From Ornithodoros turicata (Eukaryota; Arthropoda; Arachnida; Ixodida; Argasidae): a stretch of 64,000 nt of DNA. The stretch spans positions 20,404,804-20,468,803 of the forward strand of contig NC_088204.1 in assembly GCF_037126465.1 (NCBI RefSeq), given 5' to 3'. The notes beneath the pieces were generated by a model that was not told the DNA's origin, ran no database searches, and saw nothing but the letters and a program-made list of their open reading frames with translations. Shown piece by piece: positions 53,118 through 63,366 of the stretch; position 1 is the first letter of the stretch, and each line of letters begins with the position of its first letter. The translations under genes and the position numbers were made by a program.

Positions 53118-54007
53118 TATTGTAATGTGAAACGCACGTTAGCATCTTGGTTTGTCGCTAAGGAACAATAAAGAATATGCAACCATAATTTTGGTGTAAT
53201 TGCAATTTGATGGAACTTCTGTAAGCACTTGACAGGTGTGCATGCCAGAACTAGCAAAGTAAAACAAAACAAAGCAATGGAGTGAGGGCTCAGAAAACAG
53301 CGTTTATTTTATTTAGTCCACGAAAAGAAAGTGCCTCAAGGATTCTATACGCGAAATTTCAATCCTGTTTACGAACGCTGTGCATTTCTATCAATTTTTG
53401 AAGACCTGTTGAGCCTCCACAGGTTTCGATGACGCAACGAGCGAGTGACGTAATCATAAGCCCACAAACTGCAATGATGTCATGTTCTGCAGAGGGCACC
53501 CTTCTCCTTGAAACGACGCCGGCGTCCGGGGAGGGTCACGTGGTAGAGAAGTCATGTGAGGCTGATCGAAAGACTGGAAAATGGGAGAGATGACTTCTCC
53601 CTTCTTTGTGTTTTCTCCAAGGTCGGAGCGGCCGGTTGGTATGTCACGTGGGGCTCCGCTACCCGAGTGCAAAAAGTAAGCCCCCCCCGGAAGACTCGAA
53701 GGGCAACAACGTTGCCAGATAAGAGCCGTGCGCTCCATCGGAGCATAACATGACGTCACAGTTCTCAAAAATCAAAATTAAATTTCTCTAGCTTTCGCGT
53801 TACGTAGAGTCAAAATATTTTGCAGGAATGTAAAGTGAGGCAAGCTGATTTCAGTACCATAACTTTAGTAGGATTCTCAAGACACGGGATTTAGTCCGTA
53901 GTGGCACTTTAATGTGTACTTAAACTGTCCTAAGTCGATCCCTGTGCATGAGCAAGGGACAGCCTCCGGGACTCCATCTCATATACCAAAACTTGCAATA
54001 TTATGAT
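53118..54007. other. No gene recognised
   Basis: A minus frame at 53454-53768 overlaps a plus frame and has no domain. Nothing else identified. Confidence 0.35.
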
Positions 54008-54499
54008 CAGTCTTGGGTAGTAACTAAGTTACTTTTAACTTGTAACTGTAACTAGTTACTTTTGGGGTTAACTAGTTACAGTAACTAGTTCCAGTTCCAG
54101 AAAAGTAGCTTTTAACTGTAACTAGTTACTATTTCTGTGAATGTAACTGCAAATTGTAACTAGCTACTCGAATAAATGTCGATCCTTTTTTACGTACGTA
54201 TTTTTCCCTGTGGGTGAGCCACATATTGACTTATACAGCTCGCGGTTAAGTGCAATAATACTTTTATCGCACTTAAGTTAATGTAAATAAATGTACGTTT
54301 TTAACGACTGTATCACCCTCTCACGGTAATTTTTATAAAAAGTAACTGTAATGTAACTAAGTTACTTTCTCACAGTCACTGTAACTCTAACTAGTTACTT
54401 GACCAAGAAAGTAACTATAACTGTAACTTGGTTACTTAGCCAAGAAAGTAACTATAACTGCAACTCAGTTACTTTCTAGAAGTAACTTACCCAAGACTG
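54008..54499. mobile_element. hAT-type MITE rich in GTAACT repeats
   Basis: Ends CAGTCTTGGGTAGTAACT and AGTAACTTACCCAAGACTG. ATTATGAT is present exactly outside both ends (54000-54007, 54500-54507). The arms consist of many TAACTAGTTAC palindromes. 492 bp, no coding capacity. Confidence 0.88.
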
Positions 54500-54871
54500 A
54501 TTATGATACCCCAAGGATCAGACCCCCAATCCTGGTCTGACAACCCTGTGATAGACCTCAGGTGACAGCGTGTTCTTGGGGCGTAGGCCGCTGTCTTGCC
54601 CCCTTACATGCTGAGCGTTTGTATTGGAAAGGAATGCTTTATTAAAATAATAAGACACGTTTTAATTGTTCACTGGCTGCATCAAATGATATTTGTGCGC
54701 ATTAGAAAGTTACACGCCCCCCAGAGACCTATATACTTCAAAGCACTCCCCTGTCATACTGATACCGCCAGCTCAATCAAACAGGAAGCCGGAAGACGGT
54801 GACAGGGTTGTTACAAGGTCAGTGAAGGCATTTTTCACGATACCGTTAGGCAAGGAAAGAGGGTAGTTCAG

Positions 54872-54916
54872 AAAGTTCGCAGACGTTGAAGAGCTCTAGC
54901 TGTGAACCTGAATATA
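54872..54916 (+). promoter_or_regulatory. Conserved start region of lipase 2
   Basis: AAAGTTCGCAGACGTTG, the counterpart of AAAGTTCACAGACATT before lipase 1. No TATA box seen upstream. Confidence 0.4.
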
Positions 54917-54989
54917 ATGAACCTTTCGTACGGATGGTCCCTGCACTTCCTCGTGTTGCTCTGCAGCACAGTGCGACCTCAAGAGAACC
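54917..54989 (+). CDS. Lipase 2 exon 1 (signal peptide)
   Basis: Hydrophobic leader ending near VRPQEN; donor GTAAGT, phase 1. Confidence 0.8.
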
Positions 54990-57900
54990 GTAAGTGAACC
55001 TTGAACTGTGTAGACCTCATCGATGGTAAGGGTACTAGACCGTTTTTTTATTCTGTGCTAGCGCCGCGAAGCTACCGTGCCTATGAGCGGCGTACAGACA
55101 TAGACAGATGGAGAGAGGACAGCAGGAAGGAGTGGGGGACATGGGGGTTAGTATGCGTCCTGGGCCGACTTGAGGGGGAACCGCGCCGACATTCGTCACG
55201 AAAGTCTGCCGGAAATCCCTAGTTAAACTCTAGACAGCACAGCCAGAGCAGGAAGTACATATCAGTGCTGTTACTCTTCATGGTGGGTCTGGACGCAGAA
55301 ATCGGACCTTAAAAGAATTGACGTTGCGTCTGGGATTCAGTTCTGTACCACAACCATCACGTCTGCTGCTACTTGACTGATAAATTTGGTAAAGTGCATA
55401 GCATAGCGCCAAGAGAATTTTGAAAATCATACGGCAAGGGAGCGAACCCTGCATTCTTAAAAAAAAATACTTCACTGCATAACGTACACTGTTAAAACAT
55501 ACTTCACTACCCAGCACAGCCCGCGGGCTGTGTTGTGTAGTGAAGTAAATAAGAATGATTACGTTCTGTCTGCCGACCTGATGAAAACAGGTGCGGTGTT
55601 CTTCATTTTTGGACAAATAATACAAAATACAAAGTACAAAAAAAAAAAAGGAAAAGGAAGAAAAATGGCCTAGCCCTCTCGTTTAGATGAGGGGGGTCGG
55701 AATAATGGCTGGCTATGTGCACGTGGTGGCAGTGTAGAGGGTGAAGACGTGTAAAGTAGAGTAAATGCTCCTATGTCTCCTTGCCGCCGTCTCTCTTAAA
55801 GTATCGTTAATATACCGTCAGAAGTGTTGCGGTCGCCTTCGCGAGGTTAAGTGAGATAAAGTAACCTGGGATGGGTAAAGCCTGCACCGTAATACGAGAA
55901 CTTCGCCACATAACACGCTGAAGGCCATCCCTCCTGATTTGTACGCGCCTTTTTGTGACAATTAACACAAACTGCGTTACTATCACAAAAAGGTGTACAC
56001 TCTTAAAAATGAACTTCACCGCATAGCACGCTCCTATCCAACCATCATCTCGAATGATACCGTTATCTGCCGTGATTTGTTGAAAACGGGAGGCGTACGC
56101 CTTTTTTTGTGACAATTATGAACAGCATAAGTGTCACAAAAAAGGCGCGCGCCTCCTGTTTCCAACAAATCAGGGCAGATAACGATATCATTCGAGATGA
56201 TGGTTGGCTAGGAGCGTGCTATGCGGTGAAGTTCATTTTTAAGAGTGTGCGTCTCCCGCTTTCAACAAATCAGGGGGGAGAACGTCGTTATTCGGGATGA
56301 TGGCTTGCTCGAAGTATATATCATGCGACAAAGCTCAGTTACTGCATGCGGCATGTTACACATGCGGCAATGCTTTGAAGGGTGTAACATTAAGGTGCAA
56401 CAGGAAAGTAAAAGTTTAGGTTTTTCCTCTGCGTGCTTTCATTTACAGTACCACTCTATTGCGGAAACTCATTGTGAGTGCAACATTACAGTGCAAACGG
56501 AGAGTAAAAGTTTAGGTTTTTACTTTACAGTACCACTCTATTGGGGAAATTATTTTTTTTTAGTGGATTAAAGCGATAGCCTCAGACCCGGAACTGCCGA
56601 TATGTCGAACGTAGACTGTTCCTCCAGAAGTACATAGTGTCTGTTCGATATATCGGCAGCAGACTATCTGAGGCTTAAGCTTCAATGTGCCTTCACTGGA
56701 TCACTAAACTCCCACATTTCGTCATTTTGTAGCTGAGATGACAAAGTGCTACGACGAGTTGGGCTGCTTCAGCACCGGCGGTGTCTTCTACGACCCGGTA
56801 CACAGACCTGTCAGCTCTCCTCCTGAAGATCGCTCGAAAGTGAACACAGCTTTCATGCTCTTCACCCGTGAAAACGGAGCAGGACACGTCCTCCCGTGGT
56901 CAAGCAGCTTGGACGATGTCCGAAGCTCTCCCTTCGATGCTTCCCGAGCGACGAAGATCATCGTTCACGGATTTTTGGTCAACATCTTCCTTGTCTCGTG
57001 GATGATGGTACGACTGGCGGCCGTATTCTTAGACTCGAACCTCCACTCGAGCCGAGAACGGTTTCGCGCTTGATAAATCTTGAGCGCTTATCGAGTCGCG
57101 TTTGGCCCGGCGAATTCCTCACGAAGAACGCGTGTCCCCTGCGATGTAACAGCGTCTAATCCAGCGCCTGCAGTCGTATAGCGCAGGTTATCACGAAAGC
57201 CCTAAGCCCCACGACACATAACGTTACTATAGTCTACAGTTATAGCACGGTCCTTTGATACACTCAAAGACAGTGGTTACGCTCTTAAAAATTAACTTCA
57301 CCACACAGCACGCTCCTACACTCTAAAAACAGAGCTTCACCGCATAGCACGCTGTGCGCCAATCATTGCCACGAATGATAGGGTTATCACTTCTGATTCG
57401 CGGAGAGAGGGGGCGTACGCCTTTTTGTGGCAATTTGAGTATATGATAATTGCCACAAAAAGGTGTACGCCTCCCCCTCTCCTCGAATCCAAAAAGCGAT
57501 AACCATATCGTTCGCGACAATGATTGGCGCACTACGTGATATGCGGTGAAGTTCTGTTTTTAGAGTGTAGCCAACTATCATCCCGAGTGACAACGTTCTC
57601 TCCCCTGATTTGTTGAAAACGTGAGGCGTACGCCTTTTTGTGACACTTATGCAGAAATCTTAATTGTCACAAAAAGCCGTACGCCCAGCGCTTTTCACAA
57701 ACCAAAAGCAGAAGAGGTATCAGTCTGTACAATTGTTGGCCTTCAGCGCGCTATGTGGTGAAGCTTTGTTTCAAGAGTGTTGGGTCCAGGTTCAGGTCCT
57801 TGCACCGGCACGCATTGGTTGTTCTCTTTTCTTGCGACGTTGTAGTTACATATTATATGAGATTATTCACCACCCGTGCAATTTTGCCTATTTCCAAAAC

Positions 57901-60728
57901 TAAAAAGGAGAGAAAGGTAATCATAACTACTCTGGTGAGGATTGAGCTGTCCGGAAAAGGAACTTCCTTATGCTGTTCATAATTGTCACAAAAAAGCGTA
58001 CGCCTCCCGTTTTCAACAAATCAGGGCATGACAATATCATTCGAGATGATGGTTGGCCAGGAGCGTGCTATGCGGTGAAACTCATTTTTAAGAGTGTAGA
58101 ACACGGGTTGAGTTGGGGCAGCCTCCTTGCGTTCTTAACAATGTGTACTCTGTTAATGCTTTGTCTATGTAATGTCTGCTCTGTTAATGCTTGTCTGCAT
58201 TCTTCGATAATTGATAATTGATAATTGGGTTTTTACGTCGCGAGACAACTGAGCTGCATTCTTCCATTCTTCAACCAGCGCTTCAGTTTGTGTGATGTTA
58301 TTGGGCTACGAGACATAAAGCAACGACTATGCAAGGTGTTCCACGAGAGGACGTCACTCAATTACTATATGAAAAAAAGATTTTACTTTTAAAAAAATAT
58401 AAAACGACTTGGAATACACTCATACAGACTCTTGCCTCAGATTGAGGCCGTTTGCACTCGTGTTACGCACTAATTAAGCTAATTTGAAGAATTGAACTTG
58501 AAAGATTGTCAAGCAAAGGCAGCATTTTTCTTCCTGAATTCGGAAGCCTATGACCATAACACACTATTCCAATCAAAATTACGTTTTTTTTTTCGCAAGA
58601 TTTCAACAACAATTTGACAGCCGGAAATCAGTCGCTAGGCGAAGCGCGCTCGGTGATATGTTTGCGGAACAGAAATAGAAATGCTGCCTTTGCTCGACAT
58701 TTATCCGGGTTTAATTAGCTGCAAATTAACTTAAGTAATACGTAGCACGGATGCAAACGGCCTCAATCTGTGGCAAAAGTCTGTATGAATGTATTCCAAG
58801 TAGCTTTATAATTTTCTGAAGTAAAACCTATACTTAGGAATTTAGACGGGTAGACATCCAGCGAACGTGTAGGGAAGTATGAAGGGAATTGCCTCAGGAC
58901 GAGAGTCGCCGATATTTCGAACAGCGACTGTTCTTCTTCTGGGCCAAGAAGGGTTTCTGTTCGAAATATGGGCGGCTCTCGTCCTGAGGCAAATCCTTCT
59001 CTTCGGAATTGAGTGGCATCCTCTCATGGAACACCCGGTACATTCCTGACACGAAGTTCCCACTCCCCTTTCCATTTTCGGTTTTTTTTATTTTATTTTT
59101 TTCGGTTCTATAACAATCGGAGAAGAGTATAATGGCACTATATGTCACTAATGCGACTATAATGTCATTAGGAATTCAAAGAGGAGGGGGGGATATGTTT
59201 ATTGAAAAAAAAAGAAAGGGAGGGAGGAAAGGTTAGTCAGGCGTAGGCCGACTTGGTGTTCAAAGAGGCTTTCTCTTGCAGGACATGGCGACAGCATTTC
59301 TCCTCGAAGGCGACTACAATGTCTTCGTAGTCGACTGGAATGGAGGAAATGGCATGCCTTACACTCAGGCAACGGCTAATTGCCGATTAGTCAGAGCAGA
59401 AATAGCGTTGCTTATAACCAAGCTGCAGGTAAGGCGACTTTAGCAGTATAGATACACCTTTACAGGTTATGACGCCGTCAGTTACCTCTATACCGCGTGG
59501 ACTGCGCATGCTGGAAACACGACCTTGAAACAAAACCTGATCGCTCAAACGACGTGACATCACAATGTAGAGTGCGCCAATCACGACTGTGCTTTTGGCT
59601 GTCGTAGCTATGGAGACGAGCCGCCGTCAGCCGCATGGGAAGCCACTGGTAGCCATAGGGAGCCAGTATTTGAAATCGTCTGCGGCGATTGACTGATATA
59701 TGGGAACATAAATGACCTGTTGGTAATGCATCATTGTAACGTCGGCATAGTGCCCTTAGAAGTCGGCCCAGGACGCGCATTCCCCCAGTGCGCTATAATC
59801 GTGACGTTGCCCACCTCTGTGTGGCGGACAACGGTGAGAACTCCACCACCACCCCGCCGAGACTGTGATGCGACCCGAACATATGAACCTATGAGCACCC
59901 GCACAGCCCGCAGCGTCCGTCTCCTGGAAAGGCGATGAGGGGGTTGCACGCTTTGCCCCCACTCCTGAAAAAGAAGAAGAAAAAAAAAAACAATCCTGGG
60001 CAAATCATGGCAATCATGGCGCAAACCCAGCAACGCGCTGTCCACGTATAGGGGTCGGCAAATAGCGCTCGACGGTCAACTGCTGACCACAGCGGTGTGC
60101 ACAAGTCCAAATAATCTCTTTGGCACGGTAACCAGTGAGTTGTTCCAGCTGTTCTCGGATGGCACTAGGAACGAATGACGCTCTAATATCTGAACCTTGC
60201 TATTTCATGAAAGCTGGCTACAGCCTTTGCTCTTTTCAGGAGCAATGCGTACAGTGCTGGTCATACGTTTACGAAACTCCGAGGTTGGAATGCTCCGGAG
60301 CGTGTTCAGTAAATTTTTGTCCAGCACTGTACACATCTGCAGGGGCCTTTGAGATGTCGACCATTCAGCAAACGTCATAAAGCAATCCTCTTCCTGTCCC
60401 GCTGTACGTCGGGATTCAGTCAACCGCCTCACACGATTTCAGACGCACGGCTTGCTGTGGCTTGGAGTGGCTGATGACAGGTGGTCTCCGTCGTTACGGC
60501 CGCCAAAGCACAGTCGTGATTGGAGGGCTCTCAATAAGCAATCGGGCCGTGTCTCTTGGATTGTGTTGATTGAGATGCATTAAATTGTTGTTTACGCCTC
60601 TGTTGTCCTTTATCCTTAGGAAGCTTTCGGCGTCGATCCTATGAGCATCCACATCGTGGGCCACAGTCTCGGAAGCCATATCGCAGGATACGCGGGAAAA
60701 AGGATCAACAAAGTTGGCCGCATTACGG
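54917..60728 (+). CDS. Second pancreatic-lipase-like gene, exons 1-4 (partial)
   Basis: Paralogue of the lipase at 6565-24903. Exons: 54917-54989 (signal peptide [20 protein letters not shown]), 56733-57007, 59282-59428, 60620-60728. They total 604 nt, exactly as in gene 1, with identical phases. Exon 2 reads [14 protein letters not shown] and [10 protein letters not shown]; exon 3 [17 protein letters not shown]; exon 4 [20 protein letters not shown] with the nucleophile Ser. No stop or frameshift is seen. Exon 5 (the GLDPAQ segment) is not found in the remaining 3.3 kb, so intron 4 is either very long compared with 123 bp in gene 1 or the copy is truncated. Introns are crowded with nested MITEs. 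Expression and completeness are untested. Confidence 0.88.
55140..55255 (-). mobile_element. SINE fragment, minus strand
   Basis: GCGTCCTGGGCCGACTTGAG, CGCCGACATTCGTCACGAAA and ACTCTAGACAGCACAGCC match the reverse complement of the SINE body. Confidence 0.6.
55489..55570. mobile_element. Shortened family A MITE
   Basis: CACTGTTAAAACATACTTCA, then CAGCCCGCGGGCTGTG palindrome, then TGTAGTGAAGTAAATAAGAA. Central region lost. Confidence 0.45.
55885..56337. mobile_element. Family B MITE interrupted by a second family B MITE
   Basis: The outer copy has left half ACGAGAACTTCGCCACATAA to 55997 and right half GTCTCCCGCTTTCAACAAAT to about 56337. The inner copy 55998-56247 is complete, with ends CACTCTTAAAAATGAACTTC and AAGTTCATTTTTAAGAGTG. 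Confidence 0.7.
56570..56685. repeat. Short hairpin, AGCCTCAGA ends
   Basis: AGCCTCAGACCCGGAACTGC and CTGCCGATATGTCGAACGTA pair with TGTTCGATATATCGGCAGCA and ATCTGAGGCT. Related in layout to the hairpin at 58875-58996. Confidence 0.6.
56733..57007 (+). CDS. Lipase 2 exon 2
   Basis: Encodes [32 protein letters not shown] and the IIVHGF strand. Acceptor TTTGTAG, donor GTACGA. No disruption. Confidence 0.9.
57280..57779. mobile_element. Family B MITE split at its internal TA by a family C MITE
   Basis: The outer element begins CGCTCTTAAAAATTAAC and reads CACGCTCC-TA; after the insert it resumes TA-GCCAACTATCATCCC. Uninterrupted copies read CACGCTCCTAGCCAACC. The insert 57319-57567 has ends CACTCTAAAAACAG and CTGTTTTTAGAGTG and core GGCGTACGCCTTTTTGTGGC. 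Confidence 0.85.
57967..58096. mobile_element. Half family B MITE
   Basis: Starts at the central ATGCTGTTCATAATTGTCAC and runs to the normal right end TTTTTAAGAGTG. Left half missing. Confidence 0.65.
58332..59038. mobile_element. Foldback element, CAAGGTGTTCCA ends, with inner insertion
   Basis: CAAGGTGTTCCACGAGAGGA (CGTCACTCAATT) at left pairs with AATTGAGTGGCATCCTCTCA (TGGAACACC) at right. The inner arms pair as CGACTTGGAATACACTCATA with its mirror near 58784-58803. The right arm is cut by about 165 bp between two GGAATT copies (about 58838 and 59005). That insert is itself a hairpin, 58875-58996. Confidence 0.75.
59186..59268 (-). repeat. Repeat 3' end, CAAGTCGGCCTACGC family, minus strand
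   Basis: Minus strand: CACCAAGTCGGCCTACGCCT, pyrimidine tract, TTTTTCAATAAACATATCCC and a C run. Just upstream of lipase 2 exon 3. Confidence 0.55.
59282..59428 (+). CDS. Lipase 2 exon 3
   Basis: 49 codons, the same length as in gene 1, with [20 protein letters not shown] and [17 protein letters not shown]. Acceptor CTTGCAG, donor GTAAGG. Confidence 0.92.
59751..59862 (+). mobile_element. SINE 3' fragment
   Basis: AGTGCCCTTAGAAGTCGGCC through CGTGACGTTGCCCACCTCTG to CACCACCACC. Its left part is truncated. Confidence 0.65.
60252..60329. mobile_element. 78-bp Tc1-like MITE
   Basis: CAGTGCTGGTCATACGTTTA and TAAATTTTTGTCCAGCACTG ends, TA outside each. Shares termini with 12539-13243. Confidence 0.7.
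60620..60728 (+). CDS. Lipase 2 exon 4 (nucleophile Ser)
   Basis: 109 nt as in gene 1, with [20 protein letters not shown] and [14 protein letters not shown]. Acceptor CCTTAG, donor GTAATA. Confidence 0.92.
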
Positions 60729-61086
60729 GTAATACAAAGGACGTTTTACGTGCCTTTTGAAGAAAAGGGCAAGGAAGATCATGACGCAGTGTTGTGTGGT
60801 CTTCGTATGCGTATCGATTAGTGTTAGGCTATACGTTTTCCTGCGTTTCTGTGGATGAGAGTCCCTGTATACCACCAGCAAAGACCCGCTTACCTGCATT
60901 GCTGATCCGCAAAGACGAATCAGAACAGGGCATACGGTGAGTTTTTCAGTAGAGATGCACGGTCGGTAAAAGAAACGAACGTCCGAGCACTTGAGAAGAG
61001 CAGTGAAAGACTCCTTTATAAATTTACGTCTTTGGCACCGGCAGATCTTACACTCTTAATGGATCAGGCATATAAACATGCACCTA
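60729..61086. other. Lipase 2 downstream sequence, no exon 5 found
   Basis: In gene 1 the next exon is 123 bp away. Here no GLDPAQ-coding sequence is present, and nothing else was recognised. Confidence 0.5.
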
Positions 61087-61647
61087 CACTCTTAAAAATG
61101 AACTTAGCTCTTAGCCAACCATCATCTCGAATGATATCGTTATCTGCCCTGATTTGTTGAAAACGGGAGGCGTGCGCCATTTTTGTGACACTTATGCTGT
61201 TCATAATTGTCACAAGAAAGGCGTACGCCTCCCGTTTTCAAGAAATCACACTCTAAAAACAGATGGTGGTGGTGATGGTGGTGATAGGGCTTGCCGTTGT
61301 CGGCCTCACGTATGTGGGCAACGTCACCTCTCAACGTCAACGTGTGGGCACGTTGGGCGCCAATCATTGCCAAGAATGACAGAGTTATCGCTTCTGATTC
61401 GAAGAGAGACGGGGACGTACGCCTGTTTGTGGCAATTTTCATATATCCAAATTGCTATGCGGTGAAGTTCTGTTTTTAGAATGCAGGGCAGATAACGATG
61501 TCATTCGAGATGATGGTTGGATAGGAGCGTGCTATGCGGTGAAGTTCATTTTTTGGCTATAGTCGTGACGACGCCCACTTCTGTGTGGCCAACAACGGCG
61601 AGCCTATCCTGCCATCACCCCCCCCCCCCTCCTCATTTTTAAGAGTG
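61087..61647. mobile_element. Family B MITE holding a family C MITE and two SINE scraps
   Basis: The outer family B runs CACTCTTAAAAATGAAC ... AAGAGTG. Family C 61249-61483 sits between two CA (AAATCA / CAGGGCAG). Inside family C a minus-strand SINE tail lies at about 61263-61330. A second SINE scrap, 61554-61632, is flanked by TCATTTTT at 61546-61553 and 61633-61640. Confidence 0.75.
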
Positions 61648-61649
61648 TA

Positions 61650-61879
61650 CACTCTTAAAAATGAACTTCACCGCATAGCACCCTCCTAGCCAAATGATTA
61701 GCCCTGATTTGTTGAAAACGGGAGGCGTACGCCTTTTTTGTGACAATTATGAACGCATAAGTGTTACAAAAAAGGCGTACGCCTCCCGTCCTGAACAAAT
61801 CAGGGCAGATAACCATATCATTCGAGATTATAGTTGGCCATAGGAGCCTGCTATGCGGTGAAGTTCATTTTTAAGAGTG
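61650..61879. mobile_element. Family B hairpin MITE, late copy
   Basis: Complete ends, with TA between it and the preceding element. Core GGCGTACGCCTTTTTTGTGA and its mirror. Confidence 0.8.
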
Positions 61880-61901
61880 TACTTCAGACTTGCACTCCAG
61901 A

Positions 61902-61962
61902 GGGGGGGGGGGGGGGTGTCGAGGTAGCTTGCCGTTGTTGGCCGCACTCAAGTGGGCATCGT
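61902..61962 (-). mobile_element. SINE 3' scrap with 9-bp target duplication
   Basis: A G16 tract followed by GTAGCTTGCCGTTGTTGGCC is the reverse complement of a SINE tail. CACTCCAGA stands at 61893-61901 and 61963-61971. Confidence 0.65.
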
Positions 61963-62202
61963 CACTCCAGAACTTGACCGCATGACACGCTCCTCGCCAT
62001 TCATCATCCCGAAGGATGTCGTTCTCTCCCCCGATTCGTTGAAAACGCGCCGCCTTTTTGTGACACTTATGCAGTCATTGTAATTGCCACGAAAAGGGCG
62101 TACGCCCCGCGCTTTCCACAGACCTGGGGTGAAGACAGTATCATTGTGTGCAATGATGTTTCCGTGCCACGTGGTGAAGTTCTGGTTGAAGAGTTGAAGA
62201 GT
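61963..62202. mobile_element. Diverged family B MITE
   Basis: CACTCCAGAACTTGACCGCA at left, CACGTGGTGAAGTTCTGGTT at right, and centre GCCTTTTTGTGACACTTATG. Old copy by divergence. Confidence 0.6.
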
Positions 62203-62312
62203 GGACAACAAATACCACGCGTTCTTGCTTCTTGCACAAAGAAAATGATTCGGGCGGACCCGTATACAGGGTGTCCCAGGTAAATGCGAACAGGTTTTTT
62301 TTTAAATATATA

Positions 62313-63281
62313 CAGGGCGTGTCTCTGTTAAATCTTTCTTTCTTTTTTACAAGTATCTGTCCGATACTGCCTAGAAGTTGCAGACCGTTTGAATGAGTGG
62401 GAGGCGCTCATTATTTAAATAAAAATTCGTATGAGTTTCGTGAAAAACATAACTGCTAAAGCAGCGCGCCGTCGGCATTAAAATGGGTGCTACCCCTTTT
62501 GAGACCTTCAGTGGACACCCTTCCGATAAAAATCTGCCACCGAAGCGGGTCATTTGTTGCATTAATTAATCGGTTTTGGTTTACATATTTTTGTCGCGGC
62601 TGGTCGCGACGCAGCGTAAAAGGATGCGTTTCGTTTCCCTATCCACCAATGAATTACGTGTTCTTGAGCTTGCTTCGCAATGGGGAGTGCAGAAGAAAAA
62701 ATAACAGCGTCATACAGGCTTCGCCAGTCCCGCACTTCGCGTATCTGACTGATATGCGCCCTTTCTCTGTTATGATCGCACGGACGAAACACAATTTATT
62801 GAATAGTATCTTGATATCACATGCTTTCCACTAGCACAGCTCTGGCCCAAACTTTTTCTTCAGTATTCCCCGCTGCGAAGTAAACTCGAAAACACGGAAT
62901 TCATTGGTGGATAAGGGAGTGGAAGAGCGTCCTTTTGTGCTTCACTGCGATCAGCCGCGACAAAAATATGTAAACCGAAACCAATTAATCACTGCAACAA
63001 ATGACCCGCTTGGGTGGTACATTTTTATCGAAAAGGTGTCCGCTGAAGCTTCCAAAAGGGGCAGTACTCATTTTAATGCATACGGCGCTCTGATTTAGAA
63101 AAGTTATGTTTTTCACGAAACTCATTTGAATTTTTATTTAAATAATGAGCGCCTCCCACTCATTCAAACGGTCTGCAACTTCTACGCAGTATCGGACAGA
63201 TACTTGCAAAAAAAGAAAGTTCTTCAATTGGTGCACCTGTTCGCGAAATATTTAGCCCGGGGATTTAACTGAGACACTCGG
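62313..63281. mobile_element. Long foldback element, CAGGGCGTGTCTC ends
   Basis: TACAGGGCGTGTCTCTGTTA (AATC) at left and GATTTAACTGAGACACTCGG at right with TA outside. Long inner arms: AGTGGGAGGCGCTCATTATT pairs with AATAATGAGCGCCTCCCACT. The right arm contains about 35 extra bases. A CAGGGTGTCCCAG terminus at 62268 just outside suggests an older element. Confidence 0.75.
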
Positions 63282-63366
63282 TATATCCCTTTTTCGAGAT
63301 GAAGTCAATTGCAATCTAGCCTATGCCAAAGGGCACTCATTAAGAGGGCACCAGCAAGCTCCTATG

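Noticed and set aside
55578..55595. CTGATGA followed by AAACAGG as hammerhead candidate
   Set aside because: No stem II or GAAA core and no pairing stem I.
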